A stretch of DNA of 64,000 bases from Desulfobacteraceae bacterium UBA2174 (GTDB taxonomy: Bacteria; Desulfobacterota; Desulfobacteria; Desulfobacterales; UBA2174), in contig DCWA01000023.1 in NCBI GenBank assembly GCA_002327445.1, positions 1 through 64,000 of the forward strand, read 5' to 3'. Shown piece after piece: positions 19,801-27,575 of the stretch. The first letter of the stretch is position 1, and every line of letters starts with the position of its first letter. The notes under the pieces were generated by a model. It did not search any database. It saw only the letters and a program-made list of their open reading frames with translations, and was not told the origin of the DNA. Made by a program: the position numbers and the translations under genes.

Positions 19801-20119
19801 CGGAGAGCTGCCCATCATCGGGGTCAACACCTTCCGCGATCCCCACGCCGACGGACAGGAACTGAGCGAGGGCGGTTTCGGCTGCGTCGAGCTGGCCCGG
19901 GCCACCGAGGAGGAGAAGGAATCGCAGCTGCGGCGCCTGGCCGAATTCCAGCAACGCCATGCCGAAGAAGCCCCCGACGCCCTGGTCCGCCTGCAGCATG
20001 TGGCCCTCACCGGCGGCAACATCTTCGCCGAGCTGATGGAAACGGTGCGCCACTGCAGTCTGGGCCAGATCACCCATGCCTTGTACGCGGTGGGCGGCAA
20101 GTATCGGCGGAACATGTAA
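16829..20119 (+). CDS. icmF: Fused B12-dependent acyl-CoA mutase IcmF (isobutyryl-CoA mutase type)
   Basis: A 1096-aa single-chain mutase. The N-terminal cobalamin-binding domain has DGHDAS with lower axial His26. A MeaI-type G-protein chaperone follows, with P-loop GTGGSGKSS near residue 208 and the NKxE variant (NKYE) typical of IcmF. A linker precedes the catalytic barrel from about 560, including TAFDSVTLYG, GKIGNSGVS and SISGYHIAEAGANP. IcmF interconverts isobutyryl-CoA and n-butyryl-CoA, and some members act on isovaleryl/pivalyl-CoA. Domain order B12-GTPase-mutase distinguishes it from methylmalonyl-CoA mutase. AAGGAGGG precedes the ATG. Thiolase and hydroxyacyl-CoA dehydrogenase genes follow, giving a route from branched acids into beta-oxidation. 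Confidence 0.92.
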   Translation: MSAEVQVYQPVNNVRVVTATSLFDGHDASINIFRRILQSTGAEVIHLGHNRSVREIVDAAIEEDVQGIAVSSYQGGHMEYFKYMIDLLLEAGADHIKVFGGGGGVIVPEEIRELEAYGVTKIYSPEDGARWGLQGIINHMIQQMDFSRIGDHSFDLTGLTPDNKLRVANLITAVEQAKALENGHLANLRAALKQKIAQRRVPVIGITGTGGSGKSSLTDEVIQRLIHDQPEIRVALISADPSRRKTGGALLGDRIRMNAIDSARVYMRSLATRRSHTEIPDSFVDAIAVARAAGFDLVIAETAGIGQGDSHIVDLVDLSVYVMTAEFGAASQLEKIDMLDFADIVVVNKYEKRGAEDAVRDVRKQLQRNREAWDKAAEEMPVFGTIASKFNDDGVTGYYHHLLEMIAAKTGVKFESRLPRTDARTSTSKTIIIPPERTRYLSEISETVRGYHRDTEETAAAIRARWHLEESIKRIEADLQGDADALLSRLKAEIAKADEALGGTAANKLLARFDAFRRDYGRDELVYEVRGNEIRVPLYTESLSRNKIPKIVLPGFTDPGEIYRWMRRENLPGYFPYTAGVFPLKRVGEDPTRMFAGEGDPARTNRRFKLLSAASEAKRLSTAFDSVTLYGYDPDRRPDIYGKIGNSGVSVCTLDDVKVLYGGFDLCAPNTSVSMTINGPAPIMLAMFLNTAIDQQVERYTAEHGHAPDADAYARIRAYALSNVRGTVQADILKEDQGQNTCIFSIDFALKMMGDIQAYFIDNNVRNFYSVSISGYHIAEAGANPVSQLAFTMANGFTYLEYYLSRGMPIDSFGPNFSFFFSNGMDPEYTVIGRVARRIWAIALREKYKASPRSQMLKYHVQTSGRSLHSQDIQFNDIRTTLQALCAIYDNCNSLHTNAFDEAITTPTEESVRRALAIQMIINREWGLAKNENPLQGAFIVDMLTDLVEEAVLTEFDRITARGGVLGAMETGYQRGKIQDESIYYETLKHTGELPIIGVNTFRDPHADGQELSEGGFGCVELARATEEEKESQLRRLAEFQQRHAEEAPDALVRLQHVALTGGNIFAELMETVRHCSLGQITHALYAVGGKYRRNM

Positions 20120-20184
20120 TTTCAATCTGAGACGTAAAATCTGGAGTTCATCCGGGCGTCAGCGTGGTTGAAAAGGAGAGAAAG

Positions 20185-21360
20185 ATGAAGGAAGTGGTGA
20201 TCTGCAGCGCGGTGCGCACGGCATTGGGCAATTTCAACGGGTCCCTGGCCACCCTCGGCGCCACGGGACTCGGCGGCCTGGTGATCGCCGAGGCGGTTCG
20301 ACGCGCCGGCATCGACGCAAAGGCCGTGGACGAAGTGATCATGGGCCAGGTGCTGCCGTGCGGTTACGGCCAGAACCCGGCCAAGCAGGCGGCCGTCAAG
20401 GCCGGGCTGCCCTGGGAGGCGGAATGCCTGACCATCAACAAGGTCTGCGGCTCGGGGCTCAAGGCGGTAATGCTGGCCTCCCAGGCGATCCAGGCCGGCG
20501 ATGCCGAGATCGTGGTGGCCGGCGGCATGGAAAACATGAGCCTGGCCCCCTACTACCTGGAGAAGGCCCGCTTCGGCTACCGCATGGGGCCGGGCAAGAT
20601 CCAGGACCACATGGTCCACGACGGGCTCTGGGACGTGGTCAACGATTTTCACATGGGCATCTCCAACGAGTTGTGCTCCGAACGCTACCACGTGAGCCGC
20701 GAGGACCAGGACCGTTATGCCGAGGAGAGCTACCGCCGCGCCGTGGCGGCCCGGGATGCCGGCCGTTTCGACGATGAGATCCTGCCGGTGAGCGTGCCCC
20801 AACGCAAGGGGGATCCGGTGGTCTTCCAGCGCGACGAATGTCCCCGGCCGACCCCTTACGAAAGCCTGGCCAAGATGCCCGGCGCGTTTCAAAAAGGCGG
20901 CATGGGCACGGCGGGCAACAGCTCGATCATCAGCGACGGTGCCGCGGCCACGGTGGTAATGTCCAGAAAACGGGCCGAAGCCCTGGGTTGCCCGATTCTG
21001 GCCACGGTGGGTGCCCAGGCATCGGCGTCCATCGACATGAAGTATGTCCTGGTGGCGCCGATTTGGGCCGTTCCAAAATGCCTGAAGAAGGAAGGCATCG
21101 GTTTGGGCGACGTCGACCTGTACGAGATCAACGAGGCCTTCAGCGGCTCCACCGTGGCGGTGTTGCGCGAGCTGCAACTGGATCCGGGCATCGTCAACGT
21201 CAACGGCGGGGCCGTGGCCCTCGGCCACCCCATCGGCGCCTCCGGGGCGCGGGTCCTGGTGACCCTGCTTTACGAAATGGCCCGCCGGAATGCCAAGACC
21301 GGCCTGGCCTCCCTCTGCCTGGGCGGCGGCGAGGCGGTGGCCCTGGTGGTGACGCGGTAA
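20185..21360 (+). CDS. Acetyl-CoA acetyltransferase (thiolase)
   Basis: A 391-aa thiolase. Nucleophile Cys in NKVCGSGLKAV (about residue 89), NEAF, catalytic His in ALGHPIGASGAR and second Cys in SLCLGGGEAV are all present. It cleaves acetoacetyl-CoA or a short 3-ketoacyl-CoA into acyl-CoA plus acetyl-CoA, or runs in reverse. ATG 20185 is preceded by AAGGAG; a 7-codon in-frame extension was rejected. It lies 65 bp after icmF and 88 bp before the hydroxyacyl-CoA dehydrogenase, all on one strand. Confidence 0.92.
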   Translation: MKEVVICSAVRTALGNFNGSLATLGATGLGGLVIAEAVRRAGIDAKAVDEVIMGQVLPCGYGQNPAKQAAVKAGLPWEAECLTINKVCGSGLKAVMLASQAIQAGDAEIVVAGGMENMSLAPYYLEKARFGYRMGPGKIQDHMVHDGLWDVVNDFHMGISNELCSERYHVSREDQDRYAEESYRRAVAARDAGRFDDEILPVSVPQRKGDPVVFQRDECPRPTPYESLAKMPGAFQKGGMGTAGNSSIISDGAAATVVMSRKRAEALGCPILATVGAQASASIDMKYVLVAPIWAVPKCLKKEGIGLGDVDLYEINEAFSGSTVAVLRELQLDPGIVNVNGGAVALGHPIGASGARVLVTLLYEMARRNAKTGLASLCLGGGEAVALVVTR

Positions 21361-21391
21361 CATTCGGTCAAACCGGTCTACCGACAAAAAT

Positions 21392-21420
21392 ATATGTCCT
21401 ATAAGTCCGATAGGACCTAT
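21392..21420. repeat. 9-bp-period intergenic repeat (AT-type)
   Basis: Three nonamers, atatgtcct, ataagtccg and ataggacct, lie in the thiolase-hbd spacer. They share a register with the repeats at 27543, 30917, 40817 and 63391 (approximate consensus GGTCC[GT]A[TC][AC]). The last unit with its flank is almost palindromic. Confidence 0.5.
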
Positions 21421-21448
21421 TTATTTTCATTTCACCAAAGGAGGAATC

Positions 21449-22297
21449 ATGCAGATCAATACCTTCGGCGTCATCGGCGCCGGGCAGATGGGCAACGGGA
21501 TCGCCCAGGTGGCCGCCGCCAGCGGCTTGAACGTGATCATGCACGACATCAAGGACGAGTTCGTTCAGCGGGGCATGGCCACCATCGAAAAGAACCTCGG
21601 TCGCCAGGTGGAAAAGGGCAAATTGCCGACGGCGGACAAGGACACCATCCTCGGCCGCATCCGGACCAGCACCGACCTGAAGAACCTCGCGCCGGCCGAC
21701 TTCGTGGTGGAGGCGGCCACGGAAAACCAGGAGATCAAGTTCCAGCTCTTCCGGGACCTGGACGCCCTCTGCGGCCCGCAAACCATCCTGGCCACCAACA
21801 CCTCCTCGATTCCCATCGGCCGCATCGCCGCTCGGACCAAACGCCCGGACAAGGTCATCGGGATGCACTTCATGAACCCGGTGCCGGTGATGAAGCTGGT
21901 GGAGGTGATCCGCGGCCTGGCGACCTCCGACGAGACCTTCAAGATCACCCGGGACCTGTCGCTGCGCTTCGGCAAAACGCCCGCCGAGGCGAGCGACTAT
22001 CCGGGATTCATCGCCAACCGCATCCTGCTGCCGATGATCAACGAGGCGGTCTATTGCCTGTACCACGGCGTCGGCACGGCCGAGGCCATCGACACGGTGA
22101 TGAAGCTGGGCATGAACCATCCCATGGGACCCCTGGCCCTGGCCGACCTCATCGGTCTGGATACGTGCCTGGCGATCATGGAGACCCTCTACGACGGGTT
22201 CAAGGACAGCAAGTACCGCCCCTGCCCCCTGCTGCGCAAGTACGTGGAGGTCGGCTGGCTGGGGCGCAAGACCGGTCGGGGGTTCTACACCTATTGA
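21449..22297 (+). CDS. hbd: 3-hydroxybutyryl-CoA dehydrogenase
   Basis: A 282-aa NAD(P)-dependent dehydrogenase. The N-terminal Rossmann motif GVIGAGQMGNGIAQVAA, the NTSSIPI segment, GMHFMNPVPVMKLVE (catalytic His) and the C-terminal domain (PGFIANRIL, DLIGLDTCLAIME) match the short-chain 3-hydroxyacyl-CoA dehydrogenase family at its usual length. It oxidises (S)-3-hydroxybutyryl-CoA to acetoacetyl-CoA, the thiolase substrate made or used by the preceding gene. GGAGG-like ribosome site before ATG. No crotonase gene is seen in this window, so the hydratase must be encoded elsewhere. Confidence 0.93.
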   Translation: MQINTFGVIGAGQMGNGIAQVAAASGLNVIMHDIKDEFVQRGMATIEKNLGRQVEKGKLPTADKDTILGRIRTSTDLKNLAPADFVVEAATENQEIKFQLFRDLDALCGPQTILATNTSSIPIGRIAARTKRPDKVIGMHFMNPVPVMKLVEVIRGLATSDETFKITRDLSLRFGKTPAEASDYPGFIANRILLPMINEAVYCLYHGVGTAEAIDTVMKLGMNHPMGPLALADLIGLDTCLAIMETLYDGFKDSKYRPCPLLRKYVEVGWLGRKTGRGFYTY

Positions 22298-22356
22298 GAA
22301 GGGGCGACGCCCAAGCCCGAAATTCAAAATCCGACCGTTCAGACAAGGAGATTCGT

Positions 22357-22923
22357 ATGGCTACCAAGCGAGGCCAAGGCCCCGTGGCCAAGAGCGGCGG
22401 CAGCACCGGCGCCAAGATCAAGCGGGCGCGCACCGCCAAGAAGATCACCCTGGACCAGTTGGCCAACGACACCGGTTTCTCCATCGCCTACATCAAGGAG
22501 ATCGAGGCCGGCAAGACCATCCCGCCGGTAGGGGCCCTGCTGCAGTTGGCGCGCTCCCTGGAAGTCGATTCGGCCTTGCTGCTCAAGGAAGAGGAGTCCA
22601 AGCTCTCGGCGCGCATCAAGGCCTACACCCAGCGCACGGACAACTACGCTTACGAGACCCTCACCCCGGGAGCGGAAAACAAGCACCTGAAAGCCTTCCG
22701 GGTCACCATCCCCGCCGGGGAGCATCATCAGGGGGTCGGTTACCAGCACGAGGGCGAGGAATTCGAATACGTCCTCGCCGGGCAGGTGGAGGTTTCGGTG
22801 GGCGATCATGTCAACCGTCTCGGCCCCGGCGATTCGCTCCACTTCAATTCAGGCATCCGGCACATGCTGCGCAACGTCGGCGACGAGGACGCCCTGTTGA
22901 TCGTGGTGATCTACAACCCTTGA
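22357..22923 (+). CDS. XRE-family regulator with C-terminal cupin domain
   Basis: A 188-aa regulator. After a basic, low-complexity N-terminus (about 20 residues) comes a Cro/CI helix-turn-helix (about 22-80: AKKITLDQLANDTGFSIAYI, KEIEAGKTIP). A cupin_2 domain follows (about 115-185), with HHQGVGYQHEGEEFEYVLAG and GDSLHFNSGIRH. This is the PuuR/SutR-like architecture, in which the cupin binds a small ligand. AAGGAG precedes the ATG. It sits inside the acyl-CoA gene string, so local control is likely but not shown. Confidence 0.88.
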   Translation: MATKRGQGPVAKSGGSTGAKIKRARTAKKITLDQLANDTGFSIAYIKEIEAGKTIPPVGALLQLARSLEVDSALLLKEEESKLSARIKAYTQRTDNYAYETLTPGAENKHLKAFRVTIPAGEHHQGVGYQHEGEEFEYVLAGQVEVSVGDHVNRLGPGDSLHFNSGIRHMLRNVGDEDALLIVVIYNP

Positions 22924-22990
22924 TCCCCGGCCGTCCCGAAACCTCCCCTCTTGACAGGGAAAGTGCGTGCCGCCGTGCAAGGAGACATCC

Positions 22991-24139
22991 ATGAGTCCCA
23001 TGTTGACCGACGAACAACTGATGATTCAGTCCATGGTACGCGAATTCGCCCGCAAGGTGGTGCAGCCGACGGCGGCGGAACGCGACCGGACCAAGGAATT
23101 CCCCATTGAAAACCTGCGCCAGATGGGCGAGCTGGGCCTGATGGGGATGATGATTCCCGACCGCTACGACGGCGCCGGCGCCGACTGTGTCAGCTACGTG
23201 CTGGCCCTGATGGAAATCGCCTCGGCCTGCGCCGCCACGGCAGTGGTGATGTCGGTGCAAAACTCCATCGTCTGCGAAAGCCTCTACCGGTTCGGCACCG
23301 AAGCCCAGAAGGAAAAGTTCCTGCGGCCCCTGGCTGCCGGGGAGATCATCGGCGCCTTCTGCCTCACCGAGCCGTCCGCCGGCAGCGACCCGGTGCGGCA
23401 AACCACCACCGCGGTGCGCGACGGCAACGATTACATCATCAGCGGCACCAAGCGCTTCATCACCTCCGGCAAGAACTCCTCGGTGGTCATCGTCACCGCC
23501 AAAACCGACGAATCCCAGCGGCACAGGGGAATCAGCGCCTTCATCGTGGAAAAGGGGAGGCCTGGATTGGCCGTGGGGCACGTCGAGGACAAGATGGGGC
23601 TGCGGGCCTCGGACACCGCCGACCTGATCTTCGAAGACTGCCGGGTGCCGGCGGAAAACCTCCTCGGCGTCGAAGGGCAGGGATTCGCCATCGCCATGGC
23701 CGGCCTGGACAGCGGGCGCATCGGCATCGGGGCCCAATCGGTGGGAGTGGCCCAGGCGGCCCTGGATACGGCGGTGAAATACGCCAAGGAACGGGAGCAG
23801 TTCGGCCAGCCCATCGCCCGGTTCCAGGGGTTGCGCTGGATGGTGGCCGACATGGCCACCGAGATTGAAGCGGCCCGCCAACTGGTGCTCTCGGCGGCCC
23901 GGATGAAGGACCGCGGGGAGTCCTACACCCAGCAGGCCTCCATGGCCAAGCTGTTCGCCTCGGAGATGGTCCAGCGGATCACGGGCCAGGCGATCCAGAT
24001 CCACGGCGGCTACGGCTACACCAAGGACTATGCCGTGGAGCGCTTCTACCGCGACGCCCGGGTGTTTACCATCTACGAGGGGACCAGCGAAATCCAGCGC
24101 ATCGTCATCGCCAACCACGTGTTCAAGGACAAGCGATGA
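22991..24139 (+). CDS. Short/branched-chain acyl-CoA dehydrogenase
   Basis: A 382-aa FAD enzyme. FCLTEPSAGSDP is the substrate/flavin motif, and AIQIHGGYGYTKDY and IYEGTSEIQ lie in the C-terminal domain; the Glu of YEGTSEIQ is the catalytic base of short-chain acyl-CoA dehydrogenases. It introduces the alpha-beta double bond of an acyl-CoA (butyryl-, isobutyryl- or 2-methylbutyryl-CoA class). It would use an electron-transfer flavoprotein, whose genes are not in this window. AAGGAGA precedes ATG 22991; the extension upstream was rejected. The gene converges on the ACT gene with 10 bp between stops. Confidence 0.93.
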   Translation: MSPMLTDEQLMIQSMVREFARKVVQPTAAERDRTKEFPIENLRQMGELGLMGMMIPDRYDGAGADCVSYVLALMEIASACAATAVVMSVQNSIVCESLYRFGTEAQKEKFLRPLAAGEIIGAFCLTEPSAGSDPVRQTTTAVRDGNDYIISGTKRFITSGKNSSVVIVTAKTDESQRHRGISAFIVEKGRPGLAVGHVEDKMGLRASDTADLIFEDCRVPAENLLGVEGQGFAIAMAGLDSGRIGIGAQSVGVAQAALDTAVKYAKEREQFGQPIARFQGLRWMVADMATEIEAARQLVLSAARMKDRGESYTQQASMAKLFASEMVQRITGQAIQIHGGYGYTKDYAVERFYRDARVFTIYEGTSEIQRIVIANHVFKDKR

Positions 24140-24149
24140 CCATCGGCCC

Positions 24150-24638
24150 CTAGTCCTTGAAAATCGCCGCCGCCTGGTCGATGTCCTCGGGGCAGAAGAC
24201 GAAGAGGCACTTTGCGTCCGGCCCGGAGACCGAACCGTACACGTAGTTGATGTTGATGCCCTCCTCGCCGAGGCGGGTGGCGATGCGGGCCAGCTCCCCG
24301 GGCCGGTTGTCCAGTTCCACGGCGATCACCGGCATGATGTCGAAGACGTAGTCGCCCTTGGAGAGCAGGTCGATGGCCTTGTTGATGGTGCCGTCGGCGG
24401 GCAGGAAACGGATGAGGGCGAAATCGGCCGAGTCCTTGCGCATCGAGTTGTAGCTGGCCGCCGAGGCGATTCGCTTGAGGGACTTGCCCCGGGCCAGGAA
24501 CAGTTCGCGGACGTAGTTGGACGCATCCTGGATGGTCAAGGCGTCGATGTTGATGCCGGCCTCGCCGAGCATCGCGGCCAGGCGGCCCAGCTCTCCCGGG
24601 GCGTTCTTGAGAAACAACGAAATCTCGGTGCGCACCAT
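24150..24638 (-). CDS. Tandem ACT-domain protein
   Basis: A 162-aa protein made of two ACT domains (about 3-70 and 92-158). Each opens with the glycine-containing ligand turn (NAPGELGRLAAMLGEAGINID and NRPGELARIATRLGEEGININ). No catalytic domain is present. Stand-alone ACT pairs bind amino acids and act as allosteric sensors; relatives sit next to acyl-CoA ligase or ketoacid oxidoreductase genes. It is the last gene of the minus-strand transporter and ligase operon, suggesting it senses a transported amino acid. The target is unknown. Confidence 0.85.
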   Translation of the reverse strand: MVRTEISLFLKNAPGELGRLAAMLGEAGINIDALTIQDASNYVRELFLARGKSLKRIASAASYNSMRKDSADFALIRFLPADGTINKAIDLLSKGDYVFDIMPVIAVELDNRPGELARIATRLGEEGININYVYGSVSGPDAKCLFVFCPEDIDQAAAIFKD

Positions 24639-24686
24639 GTCTCCTCCTTTGAGCGACCCGAACCGCCCCGGGCCGCCAGATAGAAC

Positions 24687-26204
24687 TTACCCCTGCGGCC
24701 CGCCATGCAGTTCCTTGATCCGCCGCCGGTCCGGTTTCCCATCCTTGTCGCGCGGCAGGTCCGCGACGAAATCGACATGCCGGGGCTTCTTGTAGCGCGC
24801 GATCCGGCCGCCGACGAAATCGATCAGTTCCGCGGCAGTCAGAGATTGCCCCGGCGCCAGCACGCAGACCGCCTTGATCCCCTCCTTCCACTTGGGGTCC
24901 GGCACCCCGAAGACCACCGTCTCGGCGACGGCCGGATGGGCCAGGATCGCCTTTTCCACCTCGGCCGGATAAACGTTCTCCCCGCCGGGCTTGATCAGCT
25001 CCTTGTCCGCCTTGCGGCCGGCGTACCATAGGAACCCGTCGGCATCGAAGCGGCCCAGATCGCCGGTGTGGTGCCAGCCGTGACGGAAGGTCTGGGCGTT
25101 GTCCTCGGGCAGGTTCCAGTAGCCCTTGAAGACCATGGGGCCGCGCATGGCAATTTCACCCACCTGCCCCACGGCCACCGGCCGGTCGTCGTCGTCCACC
25201 AGGCGCAGGTCCGCCAGGGCGATGGGCCTTCCGGCCGCCCCGGGGCGGTCGCCGTAGCGGCCGTATGTGGCGATGCAGGAAGTTTCGGTCTGCCCGTACA
25301 TCGTGTGGAAGGTACCGCCGGTGCGCGATTGGTATCGCTCGATGGTCTCGGGCGAATCCAGCCCGGTCACGGCCCGCAGGCTGCCCAGGTCCCGTCCCGG
25401 CACATCGAGAATGGCGCCCAGGATCGGCGCGAAATCGAACATCAGGGTGGCCTTGTGGCGCTCGATGGCCTCGGCGGCAACGGCGGCGTCGAATTTGCGC
25501 AGATTGAGGTTCAAGGCGCCGGCATGAAAGCTGCTGGCCGCCAGGAACAACCCGCCCACGTGAAACAGCGGCAGCAGGTTGAGGTGGACATCCTCGGGCG
25601 CGCTCTGCATCCGGCTCTGCCAGTGGAGGTTGGCGCAGAGCAGGTTGGCGTGGCTAAGCAGCGCTCCGCGGGGACGGCCGGCCACGGCGGCGGTGTGGAT
25701 GATCACCAGGCCATCGTCCTCGTTCACCGCCGGCGGGGAAAAGCCCCCCGGTTCGTCCGCCATGACGGTATCCAGGGACGGCCAGGGTCCGTTGCCGTCC
25801 AGGCCGAAGCGACGGCGTACTGTGGGCAGCTTGTCCCGCTGGGCGTCGAGCATCTCCTGATAGGCACCGTCGGCCGCCAGGAGGACCGGGCCGGTGTCGG
25901 CGAGGTTGAAGCAGACCTCCTCGGCGCTCAGGCGCCAGTTGATGGGCACGACGATGGCGCCCAGGGCCGCGGCGGCGCCGTAGACGAGAAAATAGGCCAG
26001 GCTGTTTTGGGCCAGGACCCCGATGCGCCCGCCGCGGGTCAGGCCGGCGCCGGCCAGGCCGGCGGCCAGGCGGTCGACATCGGCCTTGATGGCGGCAAAG
26101 CTGGCGCTGTGGCCGGCTTCCAGATCGATCCAGGCCGTCCGGTCGCCGAAGAGGGCCGCGTTGCGGCCGATCAGGTCATAGAAGGTGAAATCGTAGAGTC
26201 CCAT
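24687..26204 (-). CDS. AMP-forming acyl-CoA synthetase, atypical P-loop
   Basis: A 505-aa adenylate-forming ligase. MYGQTET, HTGDLGRFDADGF, GGENVYPAEVE and the C-terminal GKPDRRRIK (acyl-transfer Lys) are typical. The usual TSGTTGxPKG phosphate loop near residue 171 reads HTAAVAGRPRG: the Ser/Thr-Gly core and the Lys are replaced. ATG 26204 was taken because GGAGG stands just ahead and homologous proteins begin MGLYDFTFYDL; an earlier in-frame ATG at 26225 lacks a ribosome site. It follows uspA in the liv operon. Activation of a short or branched acid is inferred from context. Confidence 0.85.
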   Translation of the reverse strand: MGLYDFTFYDLIGRNAALFGDRTAWIDLEAGHSASFAAIKADVDRLAAGLAGAGLTRGGRIGVLAQNSLAYFLVYGAAAALGAIVVPINWRLSAEEVCFNLADTGPVLLAADGAYQEMLDAQRDKLPTVRRRFGLDGNGPWPSLDTVMADEPGGFSPPAVNEDDGLVIIHTAAVAGRPRGALLSHANLLCANLHWQSRMQSAPEDVHLNLLPLFHVGGLFLAASSFHAGALNLNLRKFDAAVAAEAIERHKATLMFDFAPILGAILDVPGRDLGSLRAVTGLDSPETIERYQSRTGGTFHTMYGQTETSCIATYGRYGDRPGAAGRPIALADLRLVDDDDRPVAVGQVGEIAMRGPMVFKGYWNLPEDNAQTFRHGWHHTGDLGRFDADGFLWYAGRKADKELIKPGGENVYPAEVEKAILAHPAVAETVVFGVPDPKWKEGIKAVCVLAPGQSLTAAELIDFVGGRIARYKKPRHVDFVADLPRDKDGKPDRRRIKELHGGPQG

Positions 26205-26229
26205 GGGCCTCCGGTCCGCCTCCATCCGG

Positions 26230-26622
26230 TCACTTGACGGTCAGCACCGGGCAAGGCGCCTTGAGGATGATGTACTGCGCTGTGGAGCCAAGCAGGATCT
26301 TCTGGGTCTTGGAGCGTTTTTCCACCCCGACGACGATCAGGTCGACGGATTTCTCCTTGGCGTAGTGCACCAGGTCCTCCCCCGGCGACATGCCGCGCAC
26401 CGATTGGAAGACCTCGCAGGACACGCCCCGGCTGGCCATGATATCGCGGGCCTCGTTCAAATGGGCCTCGGCGGCGGCGATGTCCTTGGGCCGCTCCCGG
26501 GTGCCGCCCTCCATGGAGGTCATCACCTGGACCCGGGCGCCCAGGGGCCCGGCCAGCTCGCCGGCCAGCCGCACCGCCGCCTTGGATTCGGCCGATCCGT
26601 TATATCCCACCAAAATCCGCAT
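26230..26622 (-). CDS. UspA-type universal stress protein
   Basis: A 130-aa Usp. It starts MRILVGYNGSAESKAAV and ends with the ATP-binding G-2X-G-9X-G(S/T) pattern in VVGVEKRSKTQKILLGSTAQ followed by APCPVLTVK. ATG 26622 has GGAGG 6 nt ahead; the GTG four codons upstream was rejected. It is embedded between livF and an acyl-CoA ligase in one operon, as is common for Usp genes accompanying ABC or TRAP transporters in Desulfobacterota. The role is presumably regulatory. Confidence 0.9.
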   Translation of the reverse strand: MRILVGYNGSAESKAAVRLAGELAGPLGARVQVMTSMEGGTRERPKDIAAAEAHLNEARDIMASRGVSCEVFQSVRGMSPGEDLVHYAKEKSVDLIVVGVEKRSKTQKILLGSTAQYIILKAPCPVLTVK

Positions 26623-26651
26623 GGCAACCTCCACCCCGAAGCCGGCACCGC

Positions 26652-27476
26652 CTACATCCAGCGTTTGCGGCGCTTGTAGCTCTTGACCTCCTTGAACGAC
26701 TTGCGCGCTCCGCCTTCGGTGATGCCCATGTAGAACTCCTTGACGTCCGGATTGTTTTTCAGCTGGCCCGAGTCGCCTTCGAGCACGATCTTGCCCGACT
26801 CCATGATGTAGGCGTAGTCCGAAATGTCCAGGGCGATCTTGGCGTTTTGCTCCACCACGAGGATGGTCGTGCCGAGTTCCTGGTTGACGTGACGCACATT
26901 ATCGAAGATTTCCCTCACCAGCAAGGGCGCCAGGCCCAGGGAAGGCTCGTCGAGCATCAGCATCCGCGGGGCCGCCATCAGGGCCCGGGCGATGGCGATC
27001 ATCTGCTGCTCCCCGCCGCTGCAGTAGCCCGCCAGCCGGTGGGTGACGTTGGCCAGGCGAGGGAACATGGCGTACATGCGCTTCTGGTCGGCCCGGATGG
27101 CACTGGCGCCTTCCGGGCGGGTAATGGATCCGACCCGGATGTTTTCGTCCACCGTCAGGTGCTTGAAGACGCGGCGGCCCTCGGGCACCATCACCGCCCC
27201 GAGGCGCACCACGGCCGTGCCGAGCACGTGGGTGGTGTCATGGCCGGCGAAGTTGATGTAGCCGTCCTTCACCGCCCCGTTTTCCGGTTTGAGCAGCCCG
27301 CTGATGGCGCGCAGCGTTGTGGTCTTGCCGGCGCCGTTGGTGCCCAGCAGCGCCACAATGCGCCCTTCGGGCACCTTGAGGCTCACCCCCCGGAGCACCT
27401 GGATGATGTCGTTGTAGACCACCTCGATGTTGTTGACTTCAAGCAGCGGGCGGCCGTTCTCGGATGCGGTTTCCAT
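26652..27476 (-). CDS. livF: Branched-chain amino-acid ABC transporter ATPase LivF
   Basis: A 274-aa cytoplasmic ABC ATPase. Walker A GTNGAGKTT, signature CSGGEQQM (Leu replaced by Cys at the first position), Walker B RMLMLDEPSLGLAP and the LivF-type VEQNAKIALDIS. The family is about 235 aa; here a C-terminal tail of about 30 residues rich in Lys/Arg follows. ATG 27476 was chosen over an in-frame TTG at 27506. It partners LivG encoded at the head of the operon. Confidence 0.92.
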   Translation of the reverse strand: METASENGRPLLEVNNIEVVYNDIIQVLRGVSLKVPEGRIVALLGTNGAGKTTTLRAISGLLKPENGAVKDGYINFAGHDTTHVLGTAVVRLGAVMVPEGRRVFKHLTVDENIRVGSITRPEGASAIRADQKRMYAMFPRLANVTHRLAGYCSGGEQQMIAIARALMAAPRMLMLDEPSLGLAPLLVREIFDNVRHVNQELGTTILVVEQNAKIALDISDYAYIMESGKIVLEGDSGQLKNNPDVKEFYMGITEGGARKSFKEVKSYKRRKRWM

Positions 27477-27542
27477 GCCTCGACGGTTCCGGGAAAAGGG
27501 TTGCAAGAGGCGTTACGGGAAAGCCCCCGGCCGCCTGTGCCA

Positions 27543-27575
27543 TCGGACGGATCGGTCGGATCCGTCCGATCCGTC
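27543..27575. repeat. 9-bp-period intergenic repeat (GC-type)
   Basis: Units tcggacgga, tcggtcgga, tccgtccga and tccgtc fill the livK-livF spacer up to the livK stop codon. They form an inverted repeat (gacggatcgg against ccgatccgtc), so the transcript could fold into a hairpin between the two genes. Same family as the repeats at 21392, 30917, 40817 and 63391. Confidence 0.6.

Noticed and set aside
16043..20125. Antisense open frame of 1360 codons opposite icmF
   Set aside because: Long antisense frames are expected in GC-rich coding DNA. The composition is His/Gly/Val-biased with no domain, and the plus-strand IcmF motifs are unambiguous.
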